Part shown: positions 27,275-35,252 of the stretch, piece by piece
Numbering within the stretch: the first letter of the stretch is position 1
Layout: each line of letters opens with the position of its first letter
NCBI GenBank assembly: GCA_018971945.1
Contig: JAGWZH010000006.1
Coordinates: 1 to 62,990 of the forward strand
Direction of reading: 5' to 3'
From: Alphaproteobacteria bacterium
Lineage (GTDB): Bacteria > Pseudomonadota > Alphaproteobacteria > Caulobacterales > Aquidulcibacteraceae
DNA length: 62,990 bases
Notes under the pieces: generated by a model
Told to the model about the DNA's origin: nothing
Database searches by the model: none
Seen by the model: the letters and a program-made list of their open reading frames with translations, nothing else
Translations under genes and position numbers: made by a program

Positions 27275-27979
27275 ATGAGTCGTTCGATGTCGCGCGCAGT
27301 CGCTGCGCAAATCTATGACCGCCTGGCCGCGGCCAATCCTGAGCCACGGACAGAACTCCACTATCTCAATCCGTTCACGCTTGTCGTGGCGGTGGCGCTC
27401 TCGGCGCAGGCGACCGACAAAAGCGTCAACAAGGCCACCAAAGGACTTTTCGCCGCAGCAAGTACGCCAGAGGCGATGTTGGCTTTGGGCGAAGACGGCG
27501 TGGCCGCCCATATCAAGACCATCGGGCTGTGGCGCAATAAAGCAAAGAACATCATCGCCCTGTCCTCGATCATCGTCGACAAGCATGGCGGCCAGACGCC
27601 TCAGGACCGGGCGGCGCTGGAGGCGCTGCCTGGGGTTGGACGGAAGACCGCGAACGTGGTGCTGGCTGAGGCGTTTGGGGCGGAGACCATCGCGGTGGAC
27701 ACCCATGTGTTCCGGGTGGCGAACCGCACCGGCCTCGCCAAAGGCAAGACGCCGGAGCAAGTGGAGGCGGGATTGATGAAGGCGACGCCGGGGCCGCGGC
27801 TGCGCCAGGCGCATCATTGGCTGATCCTGCATGGCCGCTATACCTGCCTGGCGCGAAAGCCGCGCTGCCCGGCCTGCGTCATCGCCGCACTCTGCCGTTA
27901 CAAGGACAAGACCCCGGCTCAGGCCGCCAAACCAGCCCCGAAAGCGCTAACGAAAAGGGCGGCGGCGGAGGGCGCATAG
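27275..27979 (+). CDS. nth: Endonuclease III
   Basis: Bifunctional DNA glycosylase/AP lyase for oxidised pyrimidines. The 234-residue protein has the helix-hairpin-helix LPGVGRKTANVVL with the catalytic Lys, the catalytic Asp in VDTHVFR, and the iron-sulfur motif C-x6-C-x2-C-x5-C (CLARKPRCPACVIAALC). ATG 27275 fits the family. The C-terminal tail is Ala/Lys-rich, and its last 61 bp overlap the convergent ATP-grasp gene. Confidence 0.97.
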   Translation: MSRSMSRAVAAQIYDRLAAANPEPRTELHYLNPFTLVVAVALSAQATDKSVNKATKGLFAAASTPEAMLALGEDGVAAHIKTIGLWRNKAKNIIALSSIIVDKHGGQTPQDRAALEALPGVGRKTANVVLAEAFGAETIAVDTHVFRVANRTGLAKGKTPEQVEAGLMKATPGPRLRQAHHWLILHGRYTCLARKPRCPACVIAALCRYKDKTPAQAAKPAPKALTKRAAAEGA

Positions 27980-28803
27980 GCGAAATAAAGGCGCGGTTCG
28001 ATCAGCTCAAGCTCGATAACCCGCCAGGCGCCGCCCGCAAGGACAAGATCCACCCGCGCATAGGCAAGGCCGCTCGGCGCGGCCGCGAGGGCGGCGGAAG
28101 CGGTGTCTTTTTGCGCCGTCGTCGGGTCATGGGGGGTGATCACGGCATCCATGAGATTGGCGCGCCATTCGCCGGGCGCCGGACGCTTCCGGATGGCGTG
28201 GGTACAGTGTCCGAAGCAGAAAAACAAAGAGATTTCGCCTTCGGTTTCAAGGCTTGCAAGAAATGGCTGGAGCATCGCTTCGGAGCGGGGCCCCGCGATC
28301 AGATCGCCCTCGCTCCAGGCGTTGCGCTTCAGTCTTATCGTGTCGCGGCTGCCAGAGCCGATTTGGGGTTTGAGAACGATTTCGGCGGCGTCAAACGTCT
28401 CAAACCCCCGGGCGACGGCGTGCGGGTCAAGCCTGTCGAGCCATAGCGTGTCGATGCACGGGACCCCCGCCGCGGCCAGATCACGGAGATAGGTTTTGTG
28501 CGCATTCCAGCGCAAGACCGAAGGCGGGTTGACAACCTTGCAGCCTCGGGCGGCGAGGCTTTCCATGGTCTTCAGGAACGCCTCAAGCCGATCGACATAG
28601 TCCCAGCAGGACCGGATCAGAAGCGCATCATAGCCCCGGTCAGCCAGCGTGGGGTCGTCCCAATAGGCGTGTTCGAAGCAAAGACCCGCCGCTTGGCCCG
28701 CTGCGGCCACAAGGGCGAAATCCTCAGCCTCGGGCGCCGGCAGCTCGCCGGGTGGGAGCGGCTCTTTCCGCCAGGAGCGGCCGTTCAGATAGGCGATGCG
28801 CAT
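27919..28803 (-). CDS. ATP-grasp domain protein
   Basis: A 294-residue protein of the RimK/glutathione-synthetase-like ATP-grasp superfamily as used in small uncharacterised ligases: an N-terminal domain with YDALLIRSCWDYVDR, a central lysine-bearing strand (EIVLKPQIGSGS), and metal-binding acids near the end (YARVDLVLAGGAWRVIELELIEPRLYF). Substrates are unknown. ATG 28803 was chosen; four bases separate it from the upstream lipoprotein gene. Its 3' end overlaps nth by 61 bp. Confidence 0.8.
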   Translation of the reverse strand: MRIAYLNGRSWRKEPLPPGELPAPEAEDFALVAAAGQAAGLCFEHAYWDDPTLADRGYDALLIRSCWDYVDRLEAFLKTMESLAARGCKVVNPPSVLRWNAHKTYLRDLAAAGVPCIDTLWLDRLDPHAVARGFETFDAAEIVLKPQIGSGSRDTIRLKRNAWSEGDLIAGPRSEAMLQPFLASLETEGEISLFFCFGHCTHAIRKRPAPGEWRANLMDAVITPHDPTTAQKDTASAALAAAPSGLAYARVDLVLAGGAWRVIELELIEPRLYFAYAPSAAALFVSAFGAGLAA

Positions 28804-28807
28804 GTCC

Positions 28808-29227
28808 CTAGCCTGGGGAGGACGCGCGGCGCGCTTCGAGGGCGGCGGCGCATTGGTCAAGGCCCGGGGCCGGATCGCCGAAGCGGACCGCGCCGGGCGC
28901 CACTTCGATCAGACGCAGACGATTAAGATTATCCATGGCGAAGGCTAAAACCAGGGCGCACCCATCGAGTCGATAGGTCAAAAGGGCGCCAGCGGTTTCG
29001 CGGCGGGCGACGTCGGCGGGGCCGAGAAGGCGCTGCACATCCTCATAGAAAGGAGCGTCCTCACGGCCGGCGCGGCGCAGCAGGGTCGCGACTTCAGGCG
29101 ACGGCGGCAAAGGTGCGACGACGCTGCGAGGACGCTGCACGGCGCCCTGCGGAACCGGGGCCGGAGGGGTCGTGGCGCAAGCGGCGAGCGCCAGAACGGC
29201 GCCGGCGGACAGGGCGATGGTCTTCAT
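28808..29227 (-). CDS. Small lipoprotein of unknown function
   Basis: A 139-residue protein with a clear lipoprotein signal (MKTIALSAGAVLALAAC). The mature part has a proline-rich linker and a compact domain with two cysteines (LDGCALVLAF and LDQCAAALEA). No family recognised. The open frame extends to 29443, but ATG 29227 starts the signal peptide. Probably in one operon with the ATP-grasp gene, 4 bp downstream. Confidence 0.7.
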   Translation of the reverse strand: MKTIALSAGAVLALAACATTPPAPVPQGAVQRPRSVVAPLPPSPEVATLLRRAGREDAPFYEDVQRLLGPADVARRETAGALLTYRLDGCALVLAFAMDNLNRLRLIEVAPGAVRFGDPAPGLDQCAAALEARRASSPG

Positions 29228-29353
29228 GGCTGACGCTGCTAACAGGCGCCGCGGACCGCGCGCAATGGCTGACTGAAGCTTGAGCCAGGACTTGCAGGGG
29301 CGTCGGGGACAGGCCAAACACCCCTCTGGCCAAATCCGCTGCCGGAGATTTGC

Positions 29354-30349
29354 ATGTCCGCCGCTCTTTATGACGTCGTCGCCGTGGGCAACGCGATCGT
29401 TGATATACAGCAACGCACACCGGAAGACTTCCTCGGCTCGCACGGGATCGCCAAGGGTGCGATGACGCTGATCGAAGAGGATCGCGCGCTCTATCTGACA
29501 GGCGTGTTCGCCGAGGCGACGCTTGCGGCGGGAGGATCGGCGGCGAATACGGTCACAGGGGTCGCAAGCTTCGGGGGAAAAGCCGCATATATCGGCAAGG
29601 TCGCCGATGACGCGCTCGGGGAGCGGTTCACGCGAGAGTTCCGGGCCGCCGGCGTGGCTTTTGACACCCCGCCGCGCCCAGGACCGCCGGGAACAGCGCG
29701 GTGCGTGATCGCCATAACGCCGGACGGCCAGCGCAGCATGAGCACCTATCTCGGGTGCTCGACGCTTCTCACCGAATCCGATCTGGACGCTGCTCTGATC
29801 CGGTCCGGGCGATTGACGTTTCTTGAGGGCTATCTCTTCGACCGGGAAGACGCCAAGCGCGCCTTTGTGAAGGCGGCTGAGATCGCCAAAGGGGCTGGTC
29901 GGCAGGTGGCGCTGACGCTCTCAGACGTCTTCTGCGTGGAACGCCACCGGGAGAGCTTCCAGCATCTCGTGCGCGGGCATATCGACGTGCTTTTCGCCAA
30001 TGAAGCGGAGCTTTTAGCGCTTTATCAGACCGGGGATCTTGATCAAGCGCTCGCGACGGCGCGGCGGCATTGCCCGATCGTGGCGGTGACGCGGTCGGAA
30101 AAGGGTTCGCTGGTCGCAGGGCCGGAAGGCGACATGGTCGTGGTGACCGCGGCGTCGACGCCAGCGGTGATCGATACGACTGGCGCTGGGGATCTTTACG
30201 CGGCAGGCTTCTTGTTCGGCCTCGCCCGGGGAAAGACCCTGGGCGATTGTGGGCGGCTCGGGTCGATCGCCGCGGCGGAAGTGATCTCGCACATGGGCCC
30301 GCGGCCTGAGGTCCCGCTAAAGGACCTGGCCGCGGCCGCCGGGCTCTAG
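29354..30349 (+). CDS. PfkB-family kinase, adenosine-kinase-like
   Basis: A 331-residue ribokinase-fold sugar or nucleoside kinase. The first PfkB signature region (AAGGSAANTVTGVASFGGKAAYIG) and the second (VIDTTGAGDLYAAGF), with catalytic Asp in the DTTGAGD motif, are clear. The N-terminal VGNAIVDI and overall length match the alphaproteobacterial adenosine-kinase-like group. It likely phosphorylates adenosine or another nucleoside; the substrate is an inference. Confidence 0.88.
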   Translation: MSAALYDVVAVGNAIVDIQQRTPEDFLGSHGIAKGAMTLIEEDRALYLTGVFAEATLAAGGSAANTVTGVASFGGKAAYIGKVADDALGERFTREFRAAGVAFDTPPRPGPPGTARCVIAITPDGQRSMSTYLGCSTLLTESDLDAALIRSGRLTFLEGYLFDREDAKRAFVKAAEIAKGAGRQVALTLSDVFCVERHRESFQHLVRGHIDVLFANEAELLALYQTGDLDQALATARRHCPIVAVTRSEKGSLVAGPEGDMVVVTAASTPAVIDTTGAGDLYAAGFLFGLARGKTLGDCGRLGSIAAAEVISHMGPRPEVPLKDLAAAAGL

Positions 30350-30704
30350 GACGCGGCGCGCTTGGGCTTGGTCGCTCGTCGCTCTCTTGGGGCTTGCGGT
30401 TCTGCCGGCGCTGATTGGGGGCGCGGTTTGAGGGGTACAGGGGGCGCGGTTTTGAAGCGCGCGATTTTGAGGGGCGCGATGTCATGGCGGCCAGAAACCC
30501 CATCCAGACCCGAGGGTGGCAGGCTCATCGCTGCAACGCGTGCGTGGAGGGCTGCGCTCTTGAAAGGCGGCTGTGAAACCGCCCCTTGAGCCCTGCCCCG
30601 CACGCGGCCAAAGGTCGACCATCTGAAGGAACATCGCGCCTTTTTGGCGCAGAGGGGTGACATTTCGGCGTGCGTGCTATGTTGCGTCGCGAAAGGATCG
30701 TCCC
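30350..30704. other. 355-bp region between the kinase gene and mcd
   Basis: No credible gene. It holds a diverged 15-bp tandem array (30419-30485). The remaining sequence before mcd shows only the ribosome-binding AAAGGA at 30691-30696. Confidence 0.55.
30419..30485. repeat. Diverged tandem array, about 4 x 15-17 bp
   Basis: Imperfect head-to-tail copies of GCGCGGTTTTGAGGGG: around 30421, 30444, 30459 and 30474. The copies differ in spacing and by a few bases, so this looks like an older array than the others. Confidence 0.65.
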
Positions 30705-32348
30705 ATGAGCCTGCACTCCGTCCCAAGCTCGCCCGCCGAACTGATCGACCTCCTGGCCGCGACGGCGGAAGACGCCGGCGGCTATGAGCGCGCGGTGCGG
30801 GGCGTCACCCGCGCCTTGGCTGCGCCGGGCGGCAAGATCGACCGAAAGGCGATCGACGCGCAACAGCACCTAGCGCATGGGCTCGCTTGGGTGGCGACCT
30901 ATGCAGAAACGCTCCGCCAGGTGCATGCCTGGACGACACGGCTGTCGGCGGACGGCACGTTTGGCGAGATTGAACAGCTGCTTGCGAAGATTGTCGCTTC
31001 GGAGTACGCCGCCCAGCTCGCTGGCGGGCTGCCGATGACCCAAGTGGAGATGATCCGCCCCTCGGACTATGATCTCCCCGCTCCGCCGGTGCGCTTGAAG
31101 GCTTCCGCTCAGGACCGCGCGCGGCTGGCGGCGCTCCTGAAAGAGTCCCGGGGCAGAGCCACGGTGGAGGCCACCGGGCTGGAGGCGGACTACGAGATTG
31201 TCCGCGACCAGTTCCGCAGATACGCCGATGCGAAAGTCGCGCCCTTTGCTCATGCCTGGCACCTGAAGGACGAGCTGATCCCATTGTCGGTCATCGAGGA
31301 ACTGGGCGCGATGGGCGTGTTTGGCCTGACGCTGCCGGAAGAGTATGGCGGCGCGGGCATGGGCAAGATCGCCATGTGCGTGGTTTCGGAGGAGTTGTCG
31401 CGGGGCTATATCGGGGTTGGGTCCTTGGGGACGCGATCGGAGATCGCTGCGGAGCTCATCCTGGCAGGCGGGACGGACGCCCAGAAGGACTATTGGCTGC
31501 CGCGGATCGCTTCGGCAGAGATCCTGCCCACGGCGGTGTTCACAGAGCCGAATACTGGATCGGACCTCGGGTCGCTGCGCACCCGCGGGGTGAAGACCGG
31601 AGATCACTATATGGTCACCGGCGCCAAGACCTGGATCACCCACGCGGCGCGCGCGGACCTGATGACGCTTCTGGTGCGGACGGATCCGAACACCACAGAC
31701 TTCCGAGGTCTTTCAATGCTCCTGGCGGAAAAGCCGCGCGGCACGGACGAGAACCCCTTCCCCGCCACAGGCATGACGGGCGGCGAGATCGAGGTGCTGG
31801 GCTATCGGGGGATGAAAGAATACGAGATCGGTTTCGACGGCTTTACCGCGCCTGTGGCCAATCTTCTCGGCGGAGAGGAAGGACAGGGCTTCAAGCAATT
31901 GATGGCCACGTTTGAGAGCGCGCGGATCCAGACCGCAGCGCGGGCCGTGGGAGTGGCGCAATGCGCGCTTGAACTTGGTCTTGGCTATGCGCTCGACCGG
32001 CACCAGTTCGGAACCGCAATCTTCGCTTTCCCGCGGGTGGCGGACAAGCTCGTCATGATGGCGGCTGAAATCATGGCGGCGCGGCAAATCACCTATTTCG
32101 CCGCGCGGCAGAAAGACAGCGGCAAACGCTGCGACCTCGAGGCCGGGATGGCGAAGCTGTTGGCCGCCCGCGTGGCGTGGGCGGCTGCTGACAACGCCTT
32201 GCAGATCCACGGCGGGAACGGGTTTGCGCTAGAGTATCCGATCTCAAGGGTGCTCCAAGACGCAAGGATCCTGAATATTTTCGAAGGCGCTGGCGAAATC
32301 CAGGCGCAGGTCATCGCGCGCCGCATTCTGGAAGACGGGCCGGGCTGA
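30705..32348 (+). CDS. mcd: (2S)-methylsuccinyl-CoA dehydrogenase
   Basis: FAD-dependent acyl-CoA dehydrogenase acting in the ethylmalonyl-CoA pathway of acetyl-CoA assimilation, where it oxidises methylsuccinyl-CoA to mesaconyl-CoA. The 547-residue protein has an N-terminal extension of about 150 residues, including MTQVEMIRPSDYDLPAP, ahead of the standard acyl-CoA dehydrogenase domains; this extension and length are typical of Mcd. The catalytic Glu is in NIFEGAGEIQ, and the FTEPNTGSDLGSLRT flavin motif is present. ATG 30705 is preceded by AAAGGA at nine bases. Other pathway genes are not in the window. Confidence 0.85.
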   Translation: MSLHSVPSSPAELIDLLAATAEDAGGYERAVRGVTRALAAPGGKIDRKAIDAQQHLAHGLAWVATYAETLRQVHAWTTRLSADGTFGEIEQLLAKIVASEYAAQLAGGLPMTQVEMIRPSDYDLPAPPVRLKASAQDRARLAALLKESRGRATVEATGLEADYEIVRDQFRRYADAKVAPFAHAWHLKDELIPLSVIEELGAMGVFGLTLPEEYGGAGMGKIAMCVVSEELSRGYIGVGSLGTRSEIAAELILAGGTDAQKDYWLPRIASAEILPTAVFTEPNTGSDLGSLRTRGVKTGDHYMVTGAKTWITHAARADLMTLLVRTDPNTTDFRGLSMLLAEKPRGTDENPFPATGMTGGEIEVLGYRGMKEYEIGFDGFTAPVANLLGGEEGQGFKQLMATFESARIQTAARAVGVAQCALELGLGYALDRHQFGTAIFAFPRVADKLVMMAAEIMAARQITYFAARQKDSGKRCDLEAGMAKLLAARVAWAAADNALQIHGGNGFALEYPISRVLQDARILNIFEGAGEIQAQVIARRILEDGPG

Positions 32349-32389
32349 GCGTCGGTCCTCAGGATGGACAAAGACCTTCGGGGGTCGCC

Positions 32390-32863
32390 GTGCGCCGTTT
32401 GTTGAAGCTCTTGCACACCACCGCCACCGCGGGGATTATGGGCGGCGGCGCAGCTCTCGCAGCGCTTGCGCTGCTCGCGCCTCAAGCGATGGCCACGGGT
32501 GGCTATGCCGCCCTCGCCGTCGGCATGGCCAAGATTGCGGCATGGGTGATCGCGCCTTCGATGCTTCTTGTCATTGTGACAGGTCTTTTGGCGATGGTTG
32601 TGACGCCTGCTTTCCAGAACGCGGGTTGGGTTTGGGCCAAGGCTGCGACCGGGATCCTGGTGTTTCAGGCCGGGGTGCATGTGCTGGGGCCGCTGCAGGG
32701 GGAAGCGGAGCGGAGCGCTTTGGGTCTTGACGGAGCGGGAGCTGCAGCCTCGCGCGCACTGCTTAGCGCGACGGTGAATACGCTGTGGGTGCTGTTGGCG
32801 GTCGCCGTCGCCAATATCGGCCTCGCGATCTGGCGACCGCGATTCTTCAAACCGCCTGCCTGA
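32390..32863 (+). CDS. Small integral membrane protein
   Basis: A 157-residue protein with four hydrophobic helices (about residues 10-30, 38-65, 80-100 and 125-145). It resembles DUF2269-type predicted membrane proteins in layout and in the LKLLHTTATAGIMGG start, but the match is loose. GTG 32390 is used, with GGGGG upstream. It lies 41 bp after mcd; no functional link is evident. Confidence 0.7.
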   Translation: MRRLLKLLHTTATAGIMGGGAALAALALLAPQAMATGGYAALAVGMAKIAAWVIAPSMLLVIVTGLLAMVVTPAFQNAGWVWAKAATGILVFQAGVHVLGPLQGEAERSALGLDGAGAAASRALLSATVNTLWVLLAVAVANIGLAIWRPRFFKPPA

Positions 32864-32929
32864 GCCGTTTCCAGAAGCCGTTTCCAGCAGCGCTTGCGCG
32901 GCCGCGTGGACACAGCCACATTCTCTCCC

Positions 32930-33739
32930 ATGGGAAATCGTCGACAGCGCTCCGCTTCCGGCCGCGGCCAAGACGCACTCGAGGACGTGGCCGACATCGT
33001 CTCGGCGGCGGCGAACGCGATGCGGTCTGGCGACGATCTGGGCGCGTCGACGCAGCGGCGGTTGGAAAAAGAGGAGAAACGGCGGCGATCAGAGTTGCGG
33101 CAGCGGCGCGATCTGCTGGGCGTCGGGGCGGGTCTGTTGGCCGGCGGGCTTGCAGCCTCGGCGGGTTTGGTCACGCCGGCGGCTGTCGGCGTCGGGCTGT
33201 TGACGGGCGGCGGGCTGGCCTACGCCCTTAAGGCCTGGGACGAGCGGATCGTCCGGCCGCCCAGGGCGCAGCGGCGGGAGGCGCCGCGTCTCATCGACCC
33301 GAGCGTGGCCGGCGACGATCCGCGGTCGGCCCTCATCCGCAGTGTGATCACCCAGGCCATGGGGCATCTGCGAACCGTCGACACGGCGGCGGGCACGGTC
33401 CTTGATCTGGAAACCGCCGCGGTGCTGACCCGGATTGCGGCGATCGGCGGGCGGATCTGCCAGGCTGTCGCGGACCAGCCGTCAGGCTTTGACGCCGCGC
33501 AGCGGGCTTTGACCTATCACGCGGAAAAGGCCGCGCAGCTGTCGGAGATGGCCGCATCGCCCATGCTCGGCGCCGATGGGACGCGGCTGGCCAATGTGCG
33601 GCGCGTGTTGTCTCGGATGGAGCGGCTTTTCCAGGAGACCGAGGCTGCGCTGAAAGCTGAAGATCGGCGCGATATGGATCTGGACTTGAAGCTTATCGAT
33701 CAGGCTTTGGACGAGGATTTACGTGAGCCCCGGCGTTAA
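32930..33739 (+). CDS. XpaC-like (5-bromo-4-chloroindolyl phosphate hydrolysis family) protein
   Basis: A 269-residue protein with a charged N terminus, a glycine/alanine-rich hydrophobic hairpin (LLGVGAGLLAGGLAASAGL and AVGVGLLTGGGLAYAL) and a long helical C-terminal half. The C-terminal block (LTYHAEKAAQLSEM, RRVLSRMERLFQETEAAL) recalls XpaC-family proteins, usually found beside TelA; no telA is seen here. The function is unclear. ATG 32930 is used, 66 bp after the previous gene. Confidence 0.55.
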   Translation: MGNRRQRSASGRGQDALEDVADIVSAAANAMRSGDDLGASTQRRLEKEEKRRRSELRQRRDLLGVGAGLLAGGLAASAGLVTPAAVGVGLLTGGGLAYALKAWDERIVRPPRAQRREAPRLIDPSVAGDDPRSALIRSVITQAMGHLRTVDTAAGTVLDLETAAVLTRIAAIGGRICQAVADQPSGFDAAQRALTYHAEKAAQLSEMAASPMLGADGTRLANVRRVLSRMERLFQETEAALKAEDRRDMDLDLKLIDQALDEDLREPRR

Positions 33740-33791
33740 ACGGGATCTTCACTATTCTTTCTTTATCATTGCTGCCAAAGGGAGGCCAGCC

Positions 33792-34061
33792 ATGCGGCAG
33801 CTTGCTTTGGCGATTGGGCTTTTGTGGTCAGTGGCGTGCAGCAGCGCGCCCCCGCCCAATCCGTTCCCGCCGGAGGCGCAAACGGCGTTTATCGCCGCGT
33901 GCCGCGGAGGCGAGGCTTTCTGCGCTTGCTCCTGGGACAAGATCACTAGGCGTTTTACGGCGGAGGAGTGGACCGAGGCTTTGGCGCATCTGGAGGCGAT
34001 GGGCGCCCCTGACCCGCGGATCGTGACCATTTCCCACACATGCCGGGAAGAAACGCTTTAG
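33792..34061 (+). CDS. Small cysteine-containing lipoprotein
   Basis: An 89-residue protein with a short lipoprotein signal (MRQLALAIGLLWSVAC). The mature part has four further cysteines, three in ACRGGEAFCACSWDKI and one near the end (SHTCREET). GGGAGG stands seven bases before ATG 33792, which decides this start over the frame opening at 33723. No function known; the same CxCxWDKI pattern occurs in other small alphaproteobacterial proteins I have seen. Confidence 0.75.
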   Translation: MRQLALAIGLLWSVACSSAPPPNPFPPEAQTAFIAACRGGEAFCACSWDKITRRFTAEEWTEALAHLEAMGAPDPRIVTISHTCREETL

Positions 34062-34088
34062 CGCCTGGGCGCGCAGTCCCCTCGCTTT

Positions 34089-34700
34089 TCACAACGGCCG
34101 ACGGCTTTGCAGGGCGGCGAACAATGTGCCGTCGTCGAGCAATTCAAGCTCCCCCCCGATCGGAACGCCATGGGCCAGCCGGGTGACAGGAACGCCGAGG
34201 GGCGCCAAACGCTCGGTGACCACGTGGGCGGTGGTCTGGCCGTCCACTGTGGCCGACAAGGCGAGGATCACCTCCCGGACGCCGTCCTGGCTTGCGCGGG
34301 CGACCAGTCCTGCAATGAGAAGATCATCCGGACCAACGCCATCCAAGGCCGAAAGTAGGCCCCCCAGAACATGATAGCGGCCGCGGAAAACCCCCGCCCT
34401 CTCCAGCGCCCACAGGTCCTGAATATCGGCGACCACGCAAATCAGCCCATCGTCGCGGCCCGGGGCGGTGCAGAGGCCGCAAGGGTCTCGGGTGTCGAGA
34501 GCGCCGCAGGCGCTGCAGGTTTTGACAGAGGCGGCGGCGACAGCCATGGCGTCGGCCAGAGGCTTCATAAGCGTTTCGCGCTTTTTCAAAAGCTGAAGAG
34601 CCGCGCGGCGGGCCGAGCGCGGCCCCAGACCCGGCACCTTGGCGAGCAACCCGATCAGGGTCTCGATTTCGGGACTGGCGACTGTGGTCTTGGAACGCAT
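34089..34700 (-). CDS. recR: Recombination mediator RecR
   Basis: Zinc-binding protein of the RecFOR pathway that helps load RecA at gapped DNA. The 203-residue protein has the helix-hairpin-helix region ([20 protein letters not shown]), the zinc finger [16 protein letters not shown], and a Toprim domain ([14 protein letters not shown]). Order dnaX-ybaB-recR is conserved in bacteria. A gap of 216 bp separates it from ybaB. Confidence 0.97.
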   Translation of the reverse strand: MRSKTTVASPEIETLIGLLAKVPGLGPRSARRAALQLLKKRETLMKPLADAMAVAAASVKTCSACGALDTRDPCGLCTAPGRDDGLICVVADIQDLWALERAGVFRGRYHVLGGLLSALDGVGPDDLLIAGLVARASQDGVREVILALSATVDGQTTAHVVTERLAPLGVPVTRLAHGVPIGGELELLDDGTLFAALQSRRPL

Positions 34701-34916
34701 GGGTCGATCACCGTGCCGTCGGCTTTAGGCGGGTTCGGCCGGGCCGCCAAGAGGCGCGGCGCCTTGGGGACAGCTTAAGGGCGCCGCCGGCGCGCGGGGC
34801 TCCTCCTCGCCCAAAGACCGAGAGCGGAGCGCACGCTTTATCGAAGCCTTTCGGATTTGGCCGGCGCTTCTGGATCGCAGGCCAAACCCATGCGCGCCAC
34901 GAGGGGGCCTTGAAGC

Positions 34917-35240
34917 CTAAAATGGCAGTTTGAAGCCGGGGAGCATCCCCCCCATGCCGCCAGAGAGCTTTTTATACTCTTCGTTCTGGGCGTCTTCCAA
35001 TTTACGGCGGGCGTCGTCGTGAGCGGCCTTGATCAGGTCTTCCAAGATCTCGGCCTCGTCGCCCATCATGGACGGGGCGATCGCGACGCTGAGGAGTTCG
35101 GTCTTGCCTGAGAGTTTGACCGTGACAAGGCCTCCCCCGGCCGTCCCCTCGACCTCCATGGCCTCAAGGCGTTTGCGGGTTTCCTCCATCTTGGCCTGCA
35201 TCTGCTGGGCCTGACGCATGATCTGAGAGATGTCTTTCAT
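34917..35240 (-). CDS. ybaB: YbaB/EbfC nucleoid-associated protein
   Basis: A 107-residue dimeric DNA-binding protein. The MRQAQQMQAKMEETRKRLEAMEVEGTAGGGLVTV block is the family signature, and the C-terminal MGGMLPGFKLPF tail is typical. It binds DNA broadly and may affect gene expression. It starts 12 bp after the dnaX stop, consistent with one dnaX-ybaB transcript. Confidence 0.95.
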   Translation of the reverse strand: MKDISQIMRQAQQMQAKMEETRKRLEAMEVEGTAGGGLVTVKLSGKTELLSVAIAPSMMGDEAEILEDLIKAAHDDARRKLEDAQNEEYKKLSGGMGGMLPGFKLPF

Positions 35241-35252
35241 GGAAGGCGGTCC

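Noticed and set aside
34747-34768. Hairpin CCAAGAGGCGC-G-GCGCCTTGG as the ybaB terminator
   Set aside because: The stem is bulged and no U-run follows on the minus strand; too weak to annotate.
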